NCBI RefSeq assembly: GCF_043555985.1 | Contig: NZ_JBIGIC010000001.1 | Coordinates: 124,001-188,000, forward strand | Direction of reading: 5' to 3' | Source: Pelomonas candidula | GTDB lineage: Bacteria > Pseudomonadota > Gammaproteobacteria > Burkholderiales > Burkholderiaceae_C | DNA length: 64,000 nucleotides | Part shown: positions 1-8,535 of the stretch, piece after piece | How the letters are laid out: the number at the start of each line of letters is the position of its first letter | Numbering within the stretch: position 1 is the first letter of the stretch | Made by a program: the position numbers and the translations under genes | The notes under the pieces: generated by a model | Database searches by the model: none | The model's input: the letters and a program-made list of their open reading frames with translations, nothing else | Told to the model about the DNA's origin: nothing

Positions 1-127
1 GAGTTGCACCCGAGGCCGTGCTGTCGGCCTGTGCCAGGTTGTTGCCACCACCACAACCGATCAGCGGCAGGCCGCCACCCACGGCAGCGGAATACTGAAG
101 GAACTTGCGGCGTTGGGCGTCGATCAT
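1..127 (-). CDS. Tat-exported lipoprotein, N-terminal part only
   Basis: The reverse strand starts at ATG 127 and runs off the left edge, so only about 42 residues are visible. They begin MIDAQRRKFLQYSA, a twin-arginine signal (RRKFLQ), followed by a hydrophobic stretch that ends in LIGC, a lipobox-like cysteine. This points to a folded, probably cofactor-containing protein exported by Tat and anchored to a membrane. The gene is divergent from the peptide-binding protein gene at 359. Its catalytic domain lies outside the window, so no function is assigned. Confidence 0.75.
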   Translation of the reverse strand, partial: MIDAQRRKFLQYSAAVGGGLPLIGCGGGNNLAQADSTASGAT

Positions 128-358
128 GGCAAAACAATCCTGCGCAGCGGGAGAGCGGCACTGCGGCACTACAGGGGAAAGAGCGGCATTCTGACGGCGG
201 CTTGCCCTGGCCACCGTGGCCAAACGTTACGAGCCCGGGTCGACTCGGCGGTATAAGTTTGTGTTATTCGGGTGGATTCTGGCGTAGCTTGATGACGCGC
301 CACCCTCCTCAACAATGCCTACCCGTTCGCACTCAGGCGCAGCGCCTTTTCTCCAGTG

Positions 359-1942
359 ATGAAGTCCCCCTGCCCCGCCCTGCTGGCGGTCCTTGCCCTA
401 CTCGGCGCGCCAGCCGTGCAGGCCCAGGGCAAGCCGCTGATCTATTGCGCCGACGCCAGCCCCGAGGGTTTCGACCCCGGCATGTGGGACAGCAGCAGCA
501 CCAACACCGTCGGCACGCAGATCTTCAACGGCCTGCTGGGCTTCAGGCGGCCCACGACGGAGCTGGTGCCCAAGCTGGCGACCAGCTGGGAGATTTCTCC
601 GGACGCGAAGAGCTTCACCTTCCACCTGCGCGCCGGCGTGAAGTTCCAGACGACGCCCTGGTTCAAGCCGACGCGGGACTTCAATGCCGACGACGTGCTC
701 TTCACCTTCCAGCGCTTCATCGACCCCAACCTGCCGTTCAACAAGGCATTTGCCGTCAACTTCGTCTATCCGCAGAACCTGGGCCTGGCCAAGCTCATCG
801 AGGGCATCGACCGGATCGACGACCGCACAATTCGTTTCCGTCTGCGCCAGCCCAACGTGACGTTCGTCGCGAACTTTGCGTTCGCGTGGGCGGGCATCCA
901 GTCCGCCGAGTACGCCGCACAGTTGCTCAAGGACGGCAAGGCCAGCCAGATCAATGTGCAGCCGGTCGGCACCGGGCCGTTCCAGTTCAAGAGCTACGCC
1001 AAGGACGACGTGCTGCGCATGACGGCCCACCCCGGCTACTGGGGCGGCGCGCAGCCCACCAAGGCGCTGGTGTTCAGCATCAGCCGCGAGCCCAACGTGC
1101 GCGTGCAGAAGGTGGCCCTCGGCGAATGCCAGGTGGCGGCGCCGCTGCGCGACGTGGACATCTCGACGCTGACCGGCAACCCCAACGTCAGCATCGAAAA
1201 GATCCAGGCGCTGAACATTTCCTACCTGAGCTTCAACCTGAAGAAGCCGCCCACGAACAAGCGCGAGGTGCGCGAGGCGCTGGACATCGCCATCGACCGC
1301 AACGCCATCTTCAAGGCCCTGTTTCCGCGTGGCGACGCGATGCAGGCGGTCAGCGCTTTCCCGCCGTCCGTGCCGGGCTACAACAAGAGCCTGAAGAACG
1401 AGTTCGACCCGGCCAGGGCCAAGGCGCTGCTGGCCAAGGCCGGTTTCCCGAACGGCTTCGAGATCGACCTGTGGGCGCTGCCCGTGGCGCGCCCCACCAA
1501 CCCCAACGGCCAGCTGATGGCCCAGCTCATCCAGCAGGACTGGGCCCGAATCGGCGTGAAGGCCAACATCAAGACCTACGAGTGGGGTGAGTACCTCAAG
1601 CGCGCCAACAACGGCGAGCACAACGTCTACATGAGCGGCTGGAGCGGCGAGACCGGCGACGCCGATGACTTCCTGACGCCCAACCTCAGCTGCGCGACGA
1701 GCAAGGGCGGTATCAAGTTCTGCAACGCCGAGTTCGACAAGCTCATCGACGAAGCCCGCGCCACGACCGACGTGAAGAAGCGCCTCGCGATGTACGAGAA
1801 GGCGCAGGAGATCTTCAAGCGCGAGCGGCCGTGGATCACGATGGCGCACTCGACGGTCTACATCCCGGTGCGCAAGGACGTCGTGGGCTTCAAGATGGCC
1901 CCGAACGGCAGCGTCGACTTTGAGGGGGTCTACAGAAAATGA
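359..1942 (+). CDS. Peptide ABC transporter substrate-binding protein (SBP family 5, DppA-like)
   Basis: This 527-residue protein has a Sec signal peptide of about 22 residues (cleavage near VQA) and then a DppA-like start to the mature chain (LIYCADASPEGFDP). It has the full length of family-5 solute-binding proteins, which capture oligopeptides in the periplasm for an ABC permease. GTG 356 directly precedes ATG 359, so the start is uncertain by one codon. No permease or ATPase genes follow. The next genes are a LysR regulator and a D-Ala-D-Ala dipeptidase, so D-Ala-D-Ala or another wall-derived peptide is a reasonable ligand guess, as for E. coli DdpA. Ligand specificity cannot be read from the sequence. 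Confidence 0.88.
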   Translation: MKSPCPALLAVLALLGAPAVQAQGKPLIYCADASPEGFDPGMWDSSSTNTVGTQIFNGLLGFRRPTTELVPKLATSWEISPDAKSFTFHLRAGVKFQTTPWFKPTRDFNADDVLFTFQRFIDPNLPFNKAFAVNFVYPQNLGLAKLIEGIDRIDDRTIRFRLRQPNVTFVANFAFAWAGIQSAEYAAQLLKDGKASQINVQPVGTGPFQFKSYAKDDVLRMTAHPGYWGGAQPTKALVFSISREPNVRVQKVALGECQVAAPLRDVDISTLTGNPNVSIEKIQALNISYLSFNLKKPPTNKREVREALDIAIDRNAIFKALFPRGDAMQAVSAFPPSVPGYNKSLKNEFDPARAKALLAKAGFPNGFEIDLWALPVARPTNPNGQLMAQLIQQDWARIGVKANIKTYEWGEYLKRANNGEHNVYMSGWSGETGDADDFLTPNLSCATSKGGIKFCNAEFDKLIDEARATTDVKKRLAMYEKAQEIFKRERPWITMAHSTVYIPVRKDVVGFKMAPNGSVDFEGVYRK

Positions 1943-2084
1943 TCGTCAAGGCCGTCGTGCATTGCCGGGCCGAGCGCCGGGCGCGCCTGAGCCGGCCCTC
2001 ACGATCGGCGGCCGGGCTCGTGGTCCGGCAGTCGGTCGGCACCCTCGGGGGGTGGACCAGCGTTCACGCTGGGCCGGGGGCACC

Positions 2085-2984
2085 ATGCGCCTGAGGCATA
2101 TCGAAGTCTTCCACGCCATCATGCAGGCCGGCACCATCAGCGGTGCCGCGCAGCTGCTGCACATCTCGCAGCCCGCCGTGACCAAGGTGCTGCAGCACTG
2201 CGAACTGCAACTGGGCATGGCCCTGTTCGACCGCGTGCGCGGCAAGCTCTACCCGACGCCCGAAGCCCAGCGGCTGTTCGTCGAGATCGACAAGCTCAAC
2301 CGCGACCTCGTGGGCATCCGCCGCCTCGCGGCCAACCTGAAGAGCGGCGAGACCGAGCAGGTGCGCCTCGTCGCCACGCCCGCGCTGGCCACGGCCATCA
2401 TCCCCGCCGCGATGACGCCGTGGAGCAAGGCCTTCCCGCACGCCAGCTGCACGCTCGCCACGCACCACACGCGTGAGATCGTCTCGGCGCTGCTGCTGGG
2501 CGAGGCCGACCTCGCGCTGTCGCTGCAGGACCCGCGCCACCCCGGCATCAAGGCCGAGAGCATTGCCGGCGGCCCGATGGTGGCGCTGTGCCCGTTGACC
2601 AGCCCCGAGGCGAAGGGCGACGGCCCGCTGGACCTGGCCGACATCCGCACCGAGATCGTCGGCCTGCAGAGCGACGACCCGCTCGCCGGCCTGCTGCACC
2701 ATGCCGGCGAGGCGCTGGGCCTGCCGCTCACCAGCCGCATCACCGTGCAGACCTACCAGCTCGCCCGCGCCCTCGTCGAGGCCGGCGTCGGCATGACGCT
2801 GGTGGACCCTTTCACCGCCGCCAGCGCCGACCTCGCCAAGGTCCGCGTGCGCCCGCTGACGCCGACCGTGCCCGTGCAGCTCTACCTGCTCAGCGCGGCG
2901 AGCGCACCGTTGGCGCAGGCCTCGCGCCGCCTCGTCAAGTTCATCACCGCCGCCGCACACGAACACCTGGCCCGCCTGCCGTGA
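2085..2984 (+). CDS. LysR-family transcriptional regulator
   Basis: The chosen ATG 2085 gives 299 residues starting MRLRHIEVFHAIMQAG, the classic LysR N-terminus. The upstream in-frame extension to 1920 looks non-coding. Residues ~1-60 form the winged HTH (SGAAQLLHISQPAVTKVLQ) and ~90-290 the periplasmic-binding-protein-like effector domain. The stop overlaps the GTG of the D-Ala-D-Ala dipeptidase gene (GTGA), so the two are probably co-translated. It is a candidate regulator of the flanking peptide-binding protein and dipeptidase; the effector is unknown. Confidence 0.92.
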   Translation: MRLRHIEVFHAIMQAGTISGAAQLLHISQPAVTKVLQHCELQLGMALFDRVRGKLYPTPEAQRLFVEIDKLNRDLVGIRRLAANLKSGETEQVRLVATPALATAIIPAAMTPWSKAFPHASCTLATHHTREIVSALLLGEADLALSLQDPRHPGIKAESIAGGPMVALCPLTSPEAKGDGPLDLADIRTEIVGLQSDDPLAGLLHHAGEALGLPLTSRITVQTYQLARALVEAGVGMTLVDPFTAASADLAKVRVRPLTPTVPVQLYLLSAASAPLAQASRRLVKFITAAAHEHLARLP

Positions 2985-3586
2985 TCCGCATCGAAGACAT
3001 CGCCACCCATCCCGACTTCCGGCGCCTTGCCGACCTCGACCACGGCATCGCCGTCGACCTGCGCTACGCCACGGCCGACAACTTCGTCGGCCACTCCGTC
3101 TACGCCGGCATCGACTGCGCCTGGCTGCGCCGCGAGGCCGCCGCCGCACTGGAGCACGCCGCCGCCTGGCTGCACGAACGCCGCCCCGGCTACCGCCTGC
3201 TGGTGCTGGATGCGCTGCGCCCCCAGCGAGTGCAGCAGCGGCTGTGGGACGAGCTGCAGGCCACGCCGCTGACGATGTACCTCGCGCCACCCGAGCGTGG
3301 GTCCATCCACAGCTTCGGCATGGCCGTGGACCTGACCGTGCTGGACCCGCAGGGCCACGAGGTCGACATGGGCAGCGGTTTCGACGAGATGACGCTGGCC
3401 TCCCACCCCGACCACGAAGCCGAGCACCTCGCGCAGGGCGCGCTGACGGCGCAGCACCTCATCGAGCGCGGCTGGCTGCGCGCTGCGATGCGTGAGGCGG
3501 GCTTCCACGGCATCGCCACCGAATGGTGGCACTTCGACTTCGGCGACCGCGTGGCGGTCAGGCGGGATCTGCCGAGGGTGTTGTGA
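2981..3586 (+). CDS. ddpX: D-alanyl-D-alanine dipeptidase (VanX/DdpX, M15D)
   Basis: This is a 201-residue zinc dipeptidase that hydrolyses D-Ala-D-Ala, the peptidoglycan precursor or degradation dipeptide. The zinc ligands are visible: H110 and D117 in SIHSFGMAVD, and H184 in EWWHFDF with the catalytic base E181. The last two positions coincide with VanX numbering. A substrate-binding arginine is likely in LDALRP (R80). The start is GTG 2981, overlapping the LysR stop. No signal peptide is seen, so it is cytosolic. Next to a DppA-like binding protein and without vanHA ligase genes, it fits use of D-Ala-D-Ala as a nutrient (the E. coli ddp model) better than vancomycin resistance. The last 29 bases overlap the convergent gene at 3558. 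Confidence 0.92.
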   Translation: MIRIEDIATHPDFRRLADLDHGIAVDLRYATADNFVGHSVYAGIDCAWLRREAAAALEHAAAWLHERRPGYRLLVLDALRPQRVQQRLWDELQATPLTMYLAPPERGSIHSFGMAVDLTVLDPQGHEVDMGSGFDEMTLASHPDHEAEHLAQGALTAQHLIERGWLRAAMREAGFHGIATEWWHFDFGDRVAVRRDLPRVL

Positions 3587-3905
3587 CCCGGCCCGTCTCG
3601 CGGCCACGCTGGGGACGAACAGGCGTGAGCCTGAGACTGAGCTGGTAGACGAAGCCCCAGACCAGCGCACCCGCCGAACCGAAGACGGCCGCGTAGACGC
3701 CCAACGCATCGGCCGCCGATTCCGCCCAGAGCCACAGCGCCGCGAAGACGATCAGCTCCAGGAGGACAGCGACGGCGAATGCCCAGGCAGCCGCCTGACG
3801 CAGGTTGGCCGACAGCGCCCAATGGCAGTGATGGCAGCTGAACTCGGCGCGAATCGCCCAGCCCGCGATCGGGCCCGAGCAGACGGGGCAACGCTTGATG
3901 GTCAT
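3558..3905 (-). CDS. Small zinc-ribbon membrane protein, function unknown
   Basis: This 115-residue protein begins MTIKRCPVCSGPI. It has two CxxC pairs (CPVC, CHHC) in the first ~28 residues, which suggest a zinc ribbon, followed by two hydrophobic helices (about 35-60 and 65-90) and a basic tail. The 3' end overlaps the convergent ddpX gene by 29 bp. I do not recognise a characterised family; proteins of this layout are usually annotated hypothetical. It is unlikely to be a shadow of ddpX, because most of the frame lies beyond it and both the CxxC pairs and the membrane helices are well formed. Confidence 0.7.
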   Translation of the reverse strand: MTIKRCPVCSGPIAGWAIRAEFSCHHCHWALSANLRQAAAWAFAVAVLLELIVFAALWLWAESAADALGVYAAVFGSAGALVWGFVYQLSLRLTPVRPQRGRETGRVTTPSADPA

Positions 3906-3941
3906 AGGCCTGTAGCGGTGCCCCTCCTCGTGCGATCGGCA

Positions 3942-4628
3942 TCAAGGCCGCGGCATCTTCTTTTGCAGCTCAACGATGAAGCCCTGATCGAGTTCGGCCC
4001 GGCGCGGCGTCGCCTCGGCCAGTTTGACCTTGACCCAGGCCTCGGCGTAGTTGCCGGCGGCGAACAACGTGATGGCCCAGTTCTGCAGGTTCAGCGTGTG
4101 CTGCGGCGCGCGCTGCTGCACGGCGGCGAAGCGTGCGAAGGCCTGCTGCAACAGCGCGTCGTCATGGGCCTCGGCACCGGCCATGCCCAGCGTGCGGGCG
4201 TAGTCGGCCGCGAAGTCGATGTCGCCGGACATGGCCGCGTCCGCCTCCTGGAACAGGCCCAGCGCCTCACTCATCCTGCCGCTGCCGCCTTGGACGGCGC
4301 CCATGCCCCACAGCGCCTCGCCGTTGTCGGGCTTCAGCAGCCACGCCTGGTTGAAGCGCCGCATCGCCTCCTCGGGCTTGCCCTCGCGCAAGGCCTTCCA
4401 GCCACGCGCGGCGACGGCCTGCGCGGCCTTTTGGCGGTCGCCACCGAATCCCTCCTCCAGCGTCGCGACGAACCTGGCATCGGCCGCCTGCTCGGCCTCG
4501 CTCTTGGCACCGGGGCCGTACTTGGGCAGCAGCGAACGGTCCTCGGCGAGCGCCGCCGTGCAGCCCAGGGACCAGATCAGCACGACCAGCGACAGCGAGC
4601 GCAGCAGACCCTTCATGGAACGCCTCAT
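3942..4628 (-). CDS. TPR-containing lipoprotein
   Basis: The start is taken at ATG 4628 (MRRSMKGLL; ATG 4616 is also possible), giving 228 residues. A lipoprotein signal ends in SLGC near residue 24, followed by a soluble alpha-helical domain with TPR-like repeats (for example RFNQAWLLKPDNGEALWGMG). Such proteins are usually periplasmic scaffolds; no partner can be named. It lies 59 bp downstream of the winged-helix/TPR regulator on the same strand and may be co-transcribed with it. Confidence 0.75.
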   Translation of the reverse strand: MRRSMKGLLRSLSLVVLIWSLGCTAALAEDRSLLPKYGPGAKSEAEQAADARFVATLEEGFGGDRQKAAQAVAARGWKALREGKPEEAMRRFNQAWLLKPDNGEALWGMGAVQGGSGRMSEALGLFQEADAAMSGDIDFAADYARTLGMAGAEAHDDALLQQAFARFAAVQQRAPQHTLNLQNWAITLFAAGNYAEAWVKVKLAEATPRRAELDQGFIVELQKKMPRP

Positions 4629-4687
4629 CGGGGTGTTGGATGCCGCCGGATTCTGCAGGCAACCCGCGGCATCGCCACCGGCCACGC

Positions 4688-5968
4688 TCAGCCCGGCTCC
4701 GCCACCGCCTCGGTCCGCCACTTGAATTGACGCTGCAGCTGCTGCACGGCCGGGTGGCCGACCAGCAGCTTCAGCGGCGCGTTGAGCACCAGTGGCAGCA
4801 GGCCGCAGCGGGCGTTGAAGGCGGCGTCGATGAGTTCCACCGCGCGGTCCACCTGGCCCAGCACCGCCAGGGCGGGCGCGAACATCACGTTGCTGGCCGC
4901 GTTTCCCTGTTCGCCACCCAGCGCCGCGTCGATGAGCGCGAGGGCCTTCGTCGTCTCGCCGCAGCGCGCCAGCACGTAAGGCTGGGTGGCGCGCACGTAG
5001 GACGGCGTGTCAGCCCGCGCCAGCAGCTGCAGCGCCGGCGCGATGAGCTCGGGGCCGGGCCGCTGGCTGGCGCGCAGCAGCAGGTGCTGGCTGATGGCGA
5101 TGGCGCTGTCGGGATGGTCCAGCTCGGCGCGCTCGGCCTCGCGCAGCGCGGCCTCGGCCTGGCCGTCGTAGCCCAGCGCACGCGACAGCATCACGCGCGG
5201 GTAGACGGCAAAGGGCCGCTGTGCGACGGCACGCCGCAGCACCTCCACGGCCTCGCGGCTGCGGCCGGTGGCCAGCAGGTGCCAGCCGAACAGCGGCAGC
5301 AGCTCGGCGTCGTCGGGCTGCTCCCGGTAGGCGGCACGGAACAGCGCCTCCGCGTCGTCGAAATGCCAGTCCATGTCGGCCAGCCACGCGCGGGCCACGC
5401 GCACGCCGGCAGCCTGCGGATCGTGCTGCTCGGCCGCGTCGAGCTCGGCCTGACCGTCGGCCACGGTCACGCCCAGCTCGACGGCCATGCCCCAGCCCAC
5501 CGCGGCGCCGATGGTGACGGCCAGCGACACGCGGGCAGGCGCGTAGTCGGGGTACTCGGCGACGATGGCGCGCAGCACCGTCAGTGCGCGGCCCATCGCG
5601 CGCGGCGTGCCTTGCTGGGCCAGCTCCCATGCGTGCAGGTAGGCCTCGACAACGTCGGGTGGCGCCTTCACGACCGCCAGCATGCGGTTGTGCACCGTCG
5701 GCTCGGGCGGCACCAGCCGGTAGCCGAAGCCGTAGACGGATTCGATCTTCACGTCGGGCAGCGCGCGGCGCAGCTGGCTGATGCAGCGCGCGACGCTGTC
5801 GTCGGACACCGCCGAGCCGCCCCAGGCGTGCTCGATGATGTCGGCCTTGCTGACGGCCAGCGGCTGGGCGCGGATCATCAGCGCCAGCACGGCACTTTCC
5901 TTCGGCGGCAGAAACAGCGGCGAGTCCTGCCAGGTCGGCAGGCCGTCAGGCGTCAGGTCCAGGGCCAT
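4688..5968 (-). CDS. Winged-helix (OmpR/CadC-type) regulator fused to TPR repeats
   Basis: This protein has 426 residues. Residues ~1-100 form a Trans_reg_C winged helix of the OmpR/CadC/HilA type (SDDSVARCISQLRRALPD, then VYGFGYRLV in the wing). The remainder is helical, with TPR-like repeats and no receiver domain or membrane helix. The layout resembles HilA-like one-component regulators, where the TPR part probably senses a protein or small molecule. The neighbouring TPR lipoprotein gene is a possible target or partner. Confidence 0.82.
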   Translation of the reverse strand: MALDLTPDGLPTWQDSPLFLPPKESAVLALMIRAQPLAVSKADIIEHAWGGSAVSDDSVARCISQLRRALPDVKIESVYGFGYRLVPPEPTVHNRMLAVVKAPPDVVEAYLHAWELAQQGTPRAMGRALTVLRAIVAEYPDYAPARVSLAVTIGAAVGWGMAVELGVTVADGQAELDAAEQHDPQAAGVRVARAWLADMDWHFDDAEALFRAAYREQPDDAELLPLFGWHLLATGRSREAVEVLRRAVAQRPFAVYPRVMLSRALGYDGQAEAALREAERAELDHPDSAIAISQHLLLRASQRPGPELIAPALQLLARADTPSYVRATQPYVLARCGETTKALALIDAALGGEQGNAASNVMFAPALAVLGQVDRAVELIDAAFNARCGLLPLVLNAPLKLLVGHPAVQQLQRQFKWRTEAVAEPG

Positions 5969-6021
5969 GATCCGACTCTAGTGACTCGCCCGCGCGCGCA
6001 GCGGCGGGACTTTCCCGGTCA

Positions 6022-6525
6022 TCAAGCTGCAGAAGGCATCGCCCCCGCGAGCCCGAGTGCCGGGTTGTCGAGCAGGCGTGCAATGTCCATCAGGATCAGC
6101 AGGCGCTGCTGCAGCGTCGCGATGCCGGTCACGAAGCTGGTGTCGAAGCCCGGCGCGCTGAGCCTGGGCGCGGGGCGGATTTGTTCGGCCCCCAGCTCCA
6201 CCACATCGGACACCGCGTCCACGACGATGCCCACGACGCGTCCGCCCAGGTTCAGCACGATCACACCGGTCAGCCCCGTGCAGGGCGCCGGCTGGTTGAA
6301 CGCGAGGCGCAGGTCGACGATGGGCGTGATGACACCCCGCAGGTCGATGACGCCGCGCAGCACGGCCGGCGCGTTGGCGATCTTCGTCGGCTCTTCGTAG
6401 GAACGGATCTCCTGCACCTGCAGGATGCCAATGCCGTACTCCTCGTCGCCGAGGCGAAAGCTCAGGTACTCGGCCGGCTCGGCCAAGGCGGCGGTCGGCT
6501 CGGTTGCCACGGTCAGTTCGTTCAT
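6022..6525 (-). CDS. cheW: Chemotaxis coupling protein CheW
   Basis: This 167-residue protein has the CheW fold across its length, including the family signatures YLSFRLGDEEYGIGILQVQEI, AVLRGVIDLRGVITPIVDLR and IVDAVSDVVELG. It couples chemoreceptors to the kinase CheA in the cytoplasm. It begins 7 bp after the chemoreceptor gene at 6533-8098, so the pair forms an operon. No cheA or cheY lies in the window, so this is an accessory receptor/coupler set feeding a system encoded elsewhere. Confidence 0.95.
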   Translation of the reverse strand: MNELTVATEPTAALAEPAEYLSFRLGDEEYGIGILQVQEIRSYEEPTKIANAPAVLRGVIDLRGVITPIVDLRLAFNQPAPCTGLTGVIVLNLGGRVVGIVVDAVSDVVELGAEQIRPAPRLSAPGFDTSFVTGIATLQQRLLILMDIARLLDNPALGLAGAMPSAA

Positions 6526-6532
6526 CTCTGCC

Positions 6533-8098
6533 TCAAGCCGCGGCCAGCGTCTGGTCGATGCGGAAGACGGAGACCGCCTCCGTCAGCAGCTGCGCCTGCT
6601 GGTTCAGGCTGTCGGCCGCGGCGGCGCTTTCCTCGACGAGCGCGGCGTTCTGCTGCGTCACCTGGTCCAGTTGCTGGACGGCATCGCCCACCTGCCCGAT
6701 GCCCTGCGACTGCTCCAGGCTGGCTGCACCGATCTCGCCCATGAGGTCGGAGACGCGGCGCACCTGCGCCTGGATCTCGGTCATCGTGCGGCCGGCGCTG
6801 TCGACGAGTCCACTGCCCTGCTCGACGGTCTCGACGCTCTGGCTGATCAATACCTTGATCTCCTTGGCCGCATCGGCCGAGCGGCTGGCGAGCGCGCGCA
6901 CCTCCGAGGCGACGACCGCGAAACCGCGGCCCTGCTCGCCGGCACGTGCCGCCTCGACGGCCGCGTTCAACGCGAGGATGTTGGTCTGGAACGCGATGCC
7001 GTCGATGACACCGATGATGTCGCCGATCTTCTTCGAGCTGGCCGAGATGCGGCCCATCATCTCGACGACCTGGCCCACCACCTCGCCGCCCTGCGTGGCG
7101 ACGGCCGACGCCGTGGCCGACAGCTGCGTGGCCTGGCGGGCCGTGTCGGCGTTCTGCTGCACGGTGACGGTCAGTTCTTCCATCGAGGCGGCGGTCTGCT
7201 GCAGGTTGGAAGCCTGCTCCTCGGTACGCTGCGACAGGTCGGCGTTGCCGGTGGCGATCTGCGAAGAGCCGGTGGCGATGGAGTCGGAGCTGTTGCGCAC
7301 GCGGTCGATGAGGCGGGTCAGGCTGCCGGTCATGTCCTGCAGCGCCTGCAGCAGCTGGCCGGTTTCGTCGGCGCTGGTGACGACGATGCGGCGCGTCAGG
7401 TCGCCGTCCGCCACGCTGCGGGCAATGGCCACGGCTTCCTGCAAGGACCGTGAAATGAGCCGTGCCACACCCAGCGCCAGCACCATGCCAACGGCGATGC
7501 AGGCGACGACGACAACGATGACCCAGGCGCGAGCGCTGGCGTACAACTGGTCGCCCAGCCGGTTGGCCTCGGCGGCGCCCTCCTCGTTGACCTTGATGAT
7601 CTCGTCGATGCGCGCTTCCATGGCCCGGAAGCTGTCCTTGCCGACGCCACGCATCAAGGCCATGGCTTCCTCGTCCTTGTGCTCGCGGGACAGGGCCACG
7701 ATCTGCTGGTGGGCGTTCAGGTAGCTGGCCAGCAAATCGGAGAACTCGGCATAGGCCTTCCTCTCCTCGGGCTCTGAAATCACGGCCTCGTAGGCCTTGC
7801 GATCCTTGCCCAGTTTGTCGATCAGGCCGGCCATCGTGTCCTCGTAGCTCTTCTTGAGCTCGGGGGTATCGGCCAGCACATGCTGTTGGGAGAAGGAGCG
7901 CAGGCGCGACAGCCCGTAGCGGATGTCGCCGGCGGACTTGATCGCCGGCATCCAGTTGGTGGCCAGGTCCGTGCCGGTCCGGTTCACGCGCGCCAGCTCT
8001 GCGATGGCAAACACGCCCAGCCCGGCGGTCAGCAGCAGCACGGCAATGAAGGCCACCACGAGCTTGGTGGCGATCCTCAGGTCATAGAACCACTTCAT
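6533..8098 (-). CDS. Methyl-accepting chemotaxis protein
   Basis: This protein has 521 residues. TM1 is near residues 10-30, followed by a periplasmic four-helix-bundle-type ligand domain of ~150 residues. TM2 is near 190-210 and is followed by a HAMP linker (SRSLQEAVAIARSVADGDLT) and a cytoplasmic signalling domain with the conserved hairpin tip (IDGIAFQTNILALNAAVEAA). It senses an unknown ligand and signals through CheW/CheA. It is the first gene of a two-gene operon with cheW. The upstream 182 bp contains a GC-rich inverted repeat (8134-8156) but no convincing flagellar-type promoter. Confidence 0.95.
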   Translation of the reverse strand: MKWFYDLRIATKLVVAFIAVLLLTAGLGVFAIAELARVNRTGTDLATNWMPAIKSAGDIRYGLSRLRSFSQQHVLADTPELKKSYEDTMAGLIDKLGKDRKAYEAVISEPEERKAYAEFSDLLASYLNAHQQIVALSREHKDEEAMALMRGVGKDSFRAMEARIDEIIKVNEEGAAEANRLGDQLYASARAWVIVVVVACIAVGMVLALGVARLISRSLQEAVAIARSVADGDLTRRIVVTSADETGQLLQALQDMTGSLTRLIDRVRNSSDSIATGSSQIATGNADLSQRTEEQASNLQQTAASMEELTVTVQQNADTARQATQLSATASAVATQGGEVVGQVVEMMGRISASSKKIGDIIGVIDGIAFQTNILALNAAVEAARAGEQGRGFAVVASEVRALASRSADAAKEIKVLISQSVETVEQGSGLVDSAGRTMTEIQAQVRRVSDLMGEIGAASLEQSQGIGQVGDAVQQLDQVTQQNAALVEESAAAADSLNQQAQLLTEAVSVFRIDQTLAAA

Positions 8099-8281
8099 GA
8101 ATCAGGTCTCCGATGTTGCCTTGGACGGCGGCCACACCCCTCATTCGCGGGGGTGTCGACTGGGTCGGCATCGTAGAAACCCTATGTTTTTGAATCCTGA
8201 TGAAAAGCCGATGAAAGATTCGCGACGGCGGCGGTCCGTGACTTATTGCCGGCTGTCTGGCGCCGACAGCCGCCCCGGGGC

Positions 8282-8518
8282 TTAGCCCACGAGAGCGAAG
8301 CGCGGCTGCTCGACACCGTCGATGACGACGTTCTCCACGAACATCGAGAACGGCCGCACCCACCAGCCGCTGTCGTTGTAGAGCGGCCGGTAGACGACAA
8401 GCGGCTCCAGCGTCTCGCTGTGGCGGGCCACGCCCATGACCTCGTAGTCGAGGCCCTTGTAGTGGCGGTAGCGGCCGGGGGCGAGGGTGGGCAGTGCGGG
8501 CAGGTCGTCGGAACTCAT
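8282..8518 (-). CDS. DUF1653 domain protein
   Basis: This 78-residue protein consists of one DUF1653 domain: GRYRHYKGLDYEVMGVARHSE, a central VVYRPLY and a C-terminal WVRPFSMFVENV. The family is small, cytosolic and of unknown function, often standing alone in proteobacteria. It ends just upstream of the chemoreceptor promoter region and begins 18 bp after the heme-peroxidase gene. Confidence 0.85.
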   Translation of the reverse strand: MSSDDLPALPTLAPGRYRHYKGLDYEVMGVARHSETLEPLVVYRPLYNDSGWWVRPFSMFVENVVIDGVEQPRFALVG

Positions 8519-8535
8519 GCCCGCATTGGATCAGC

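Noticed and set aside
8099..8281. Flagellar sigma-28 promoter before the chemoreceptor gene
   Set aside because: A weak GCCGA-like element exists but no TAAA-type partner at the required spacing.
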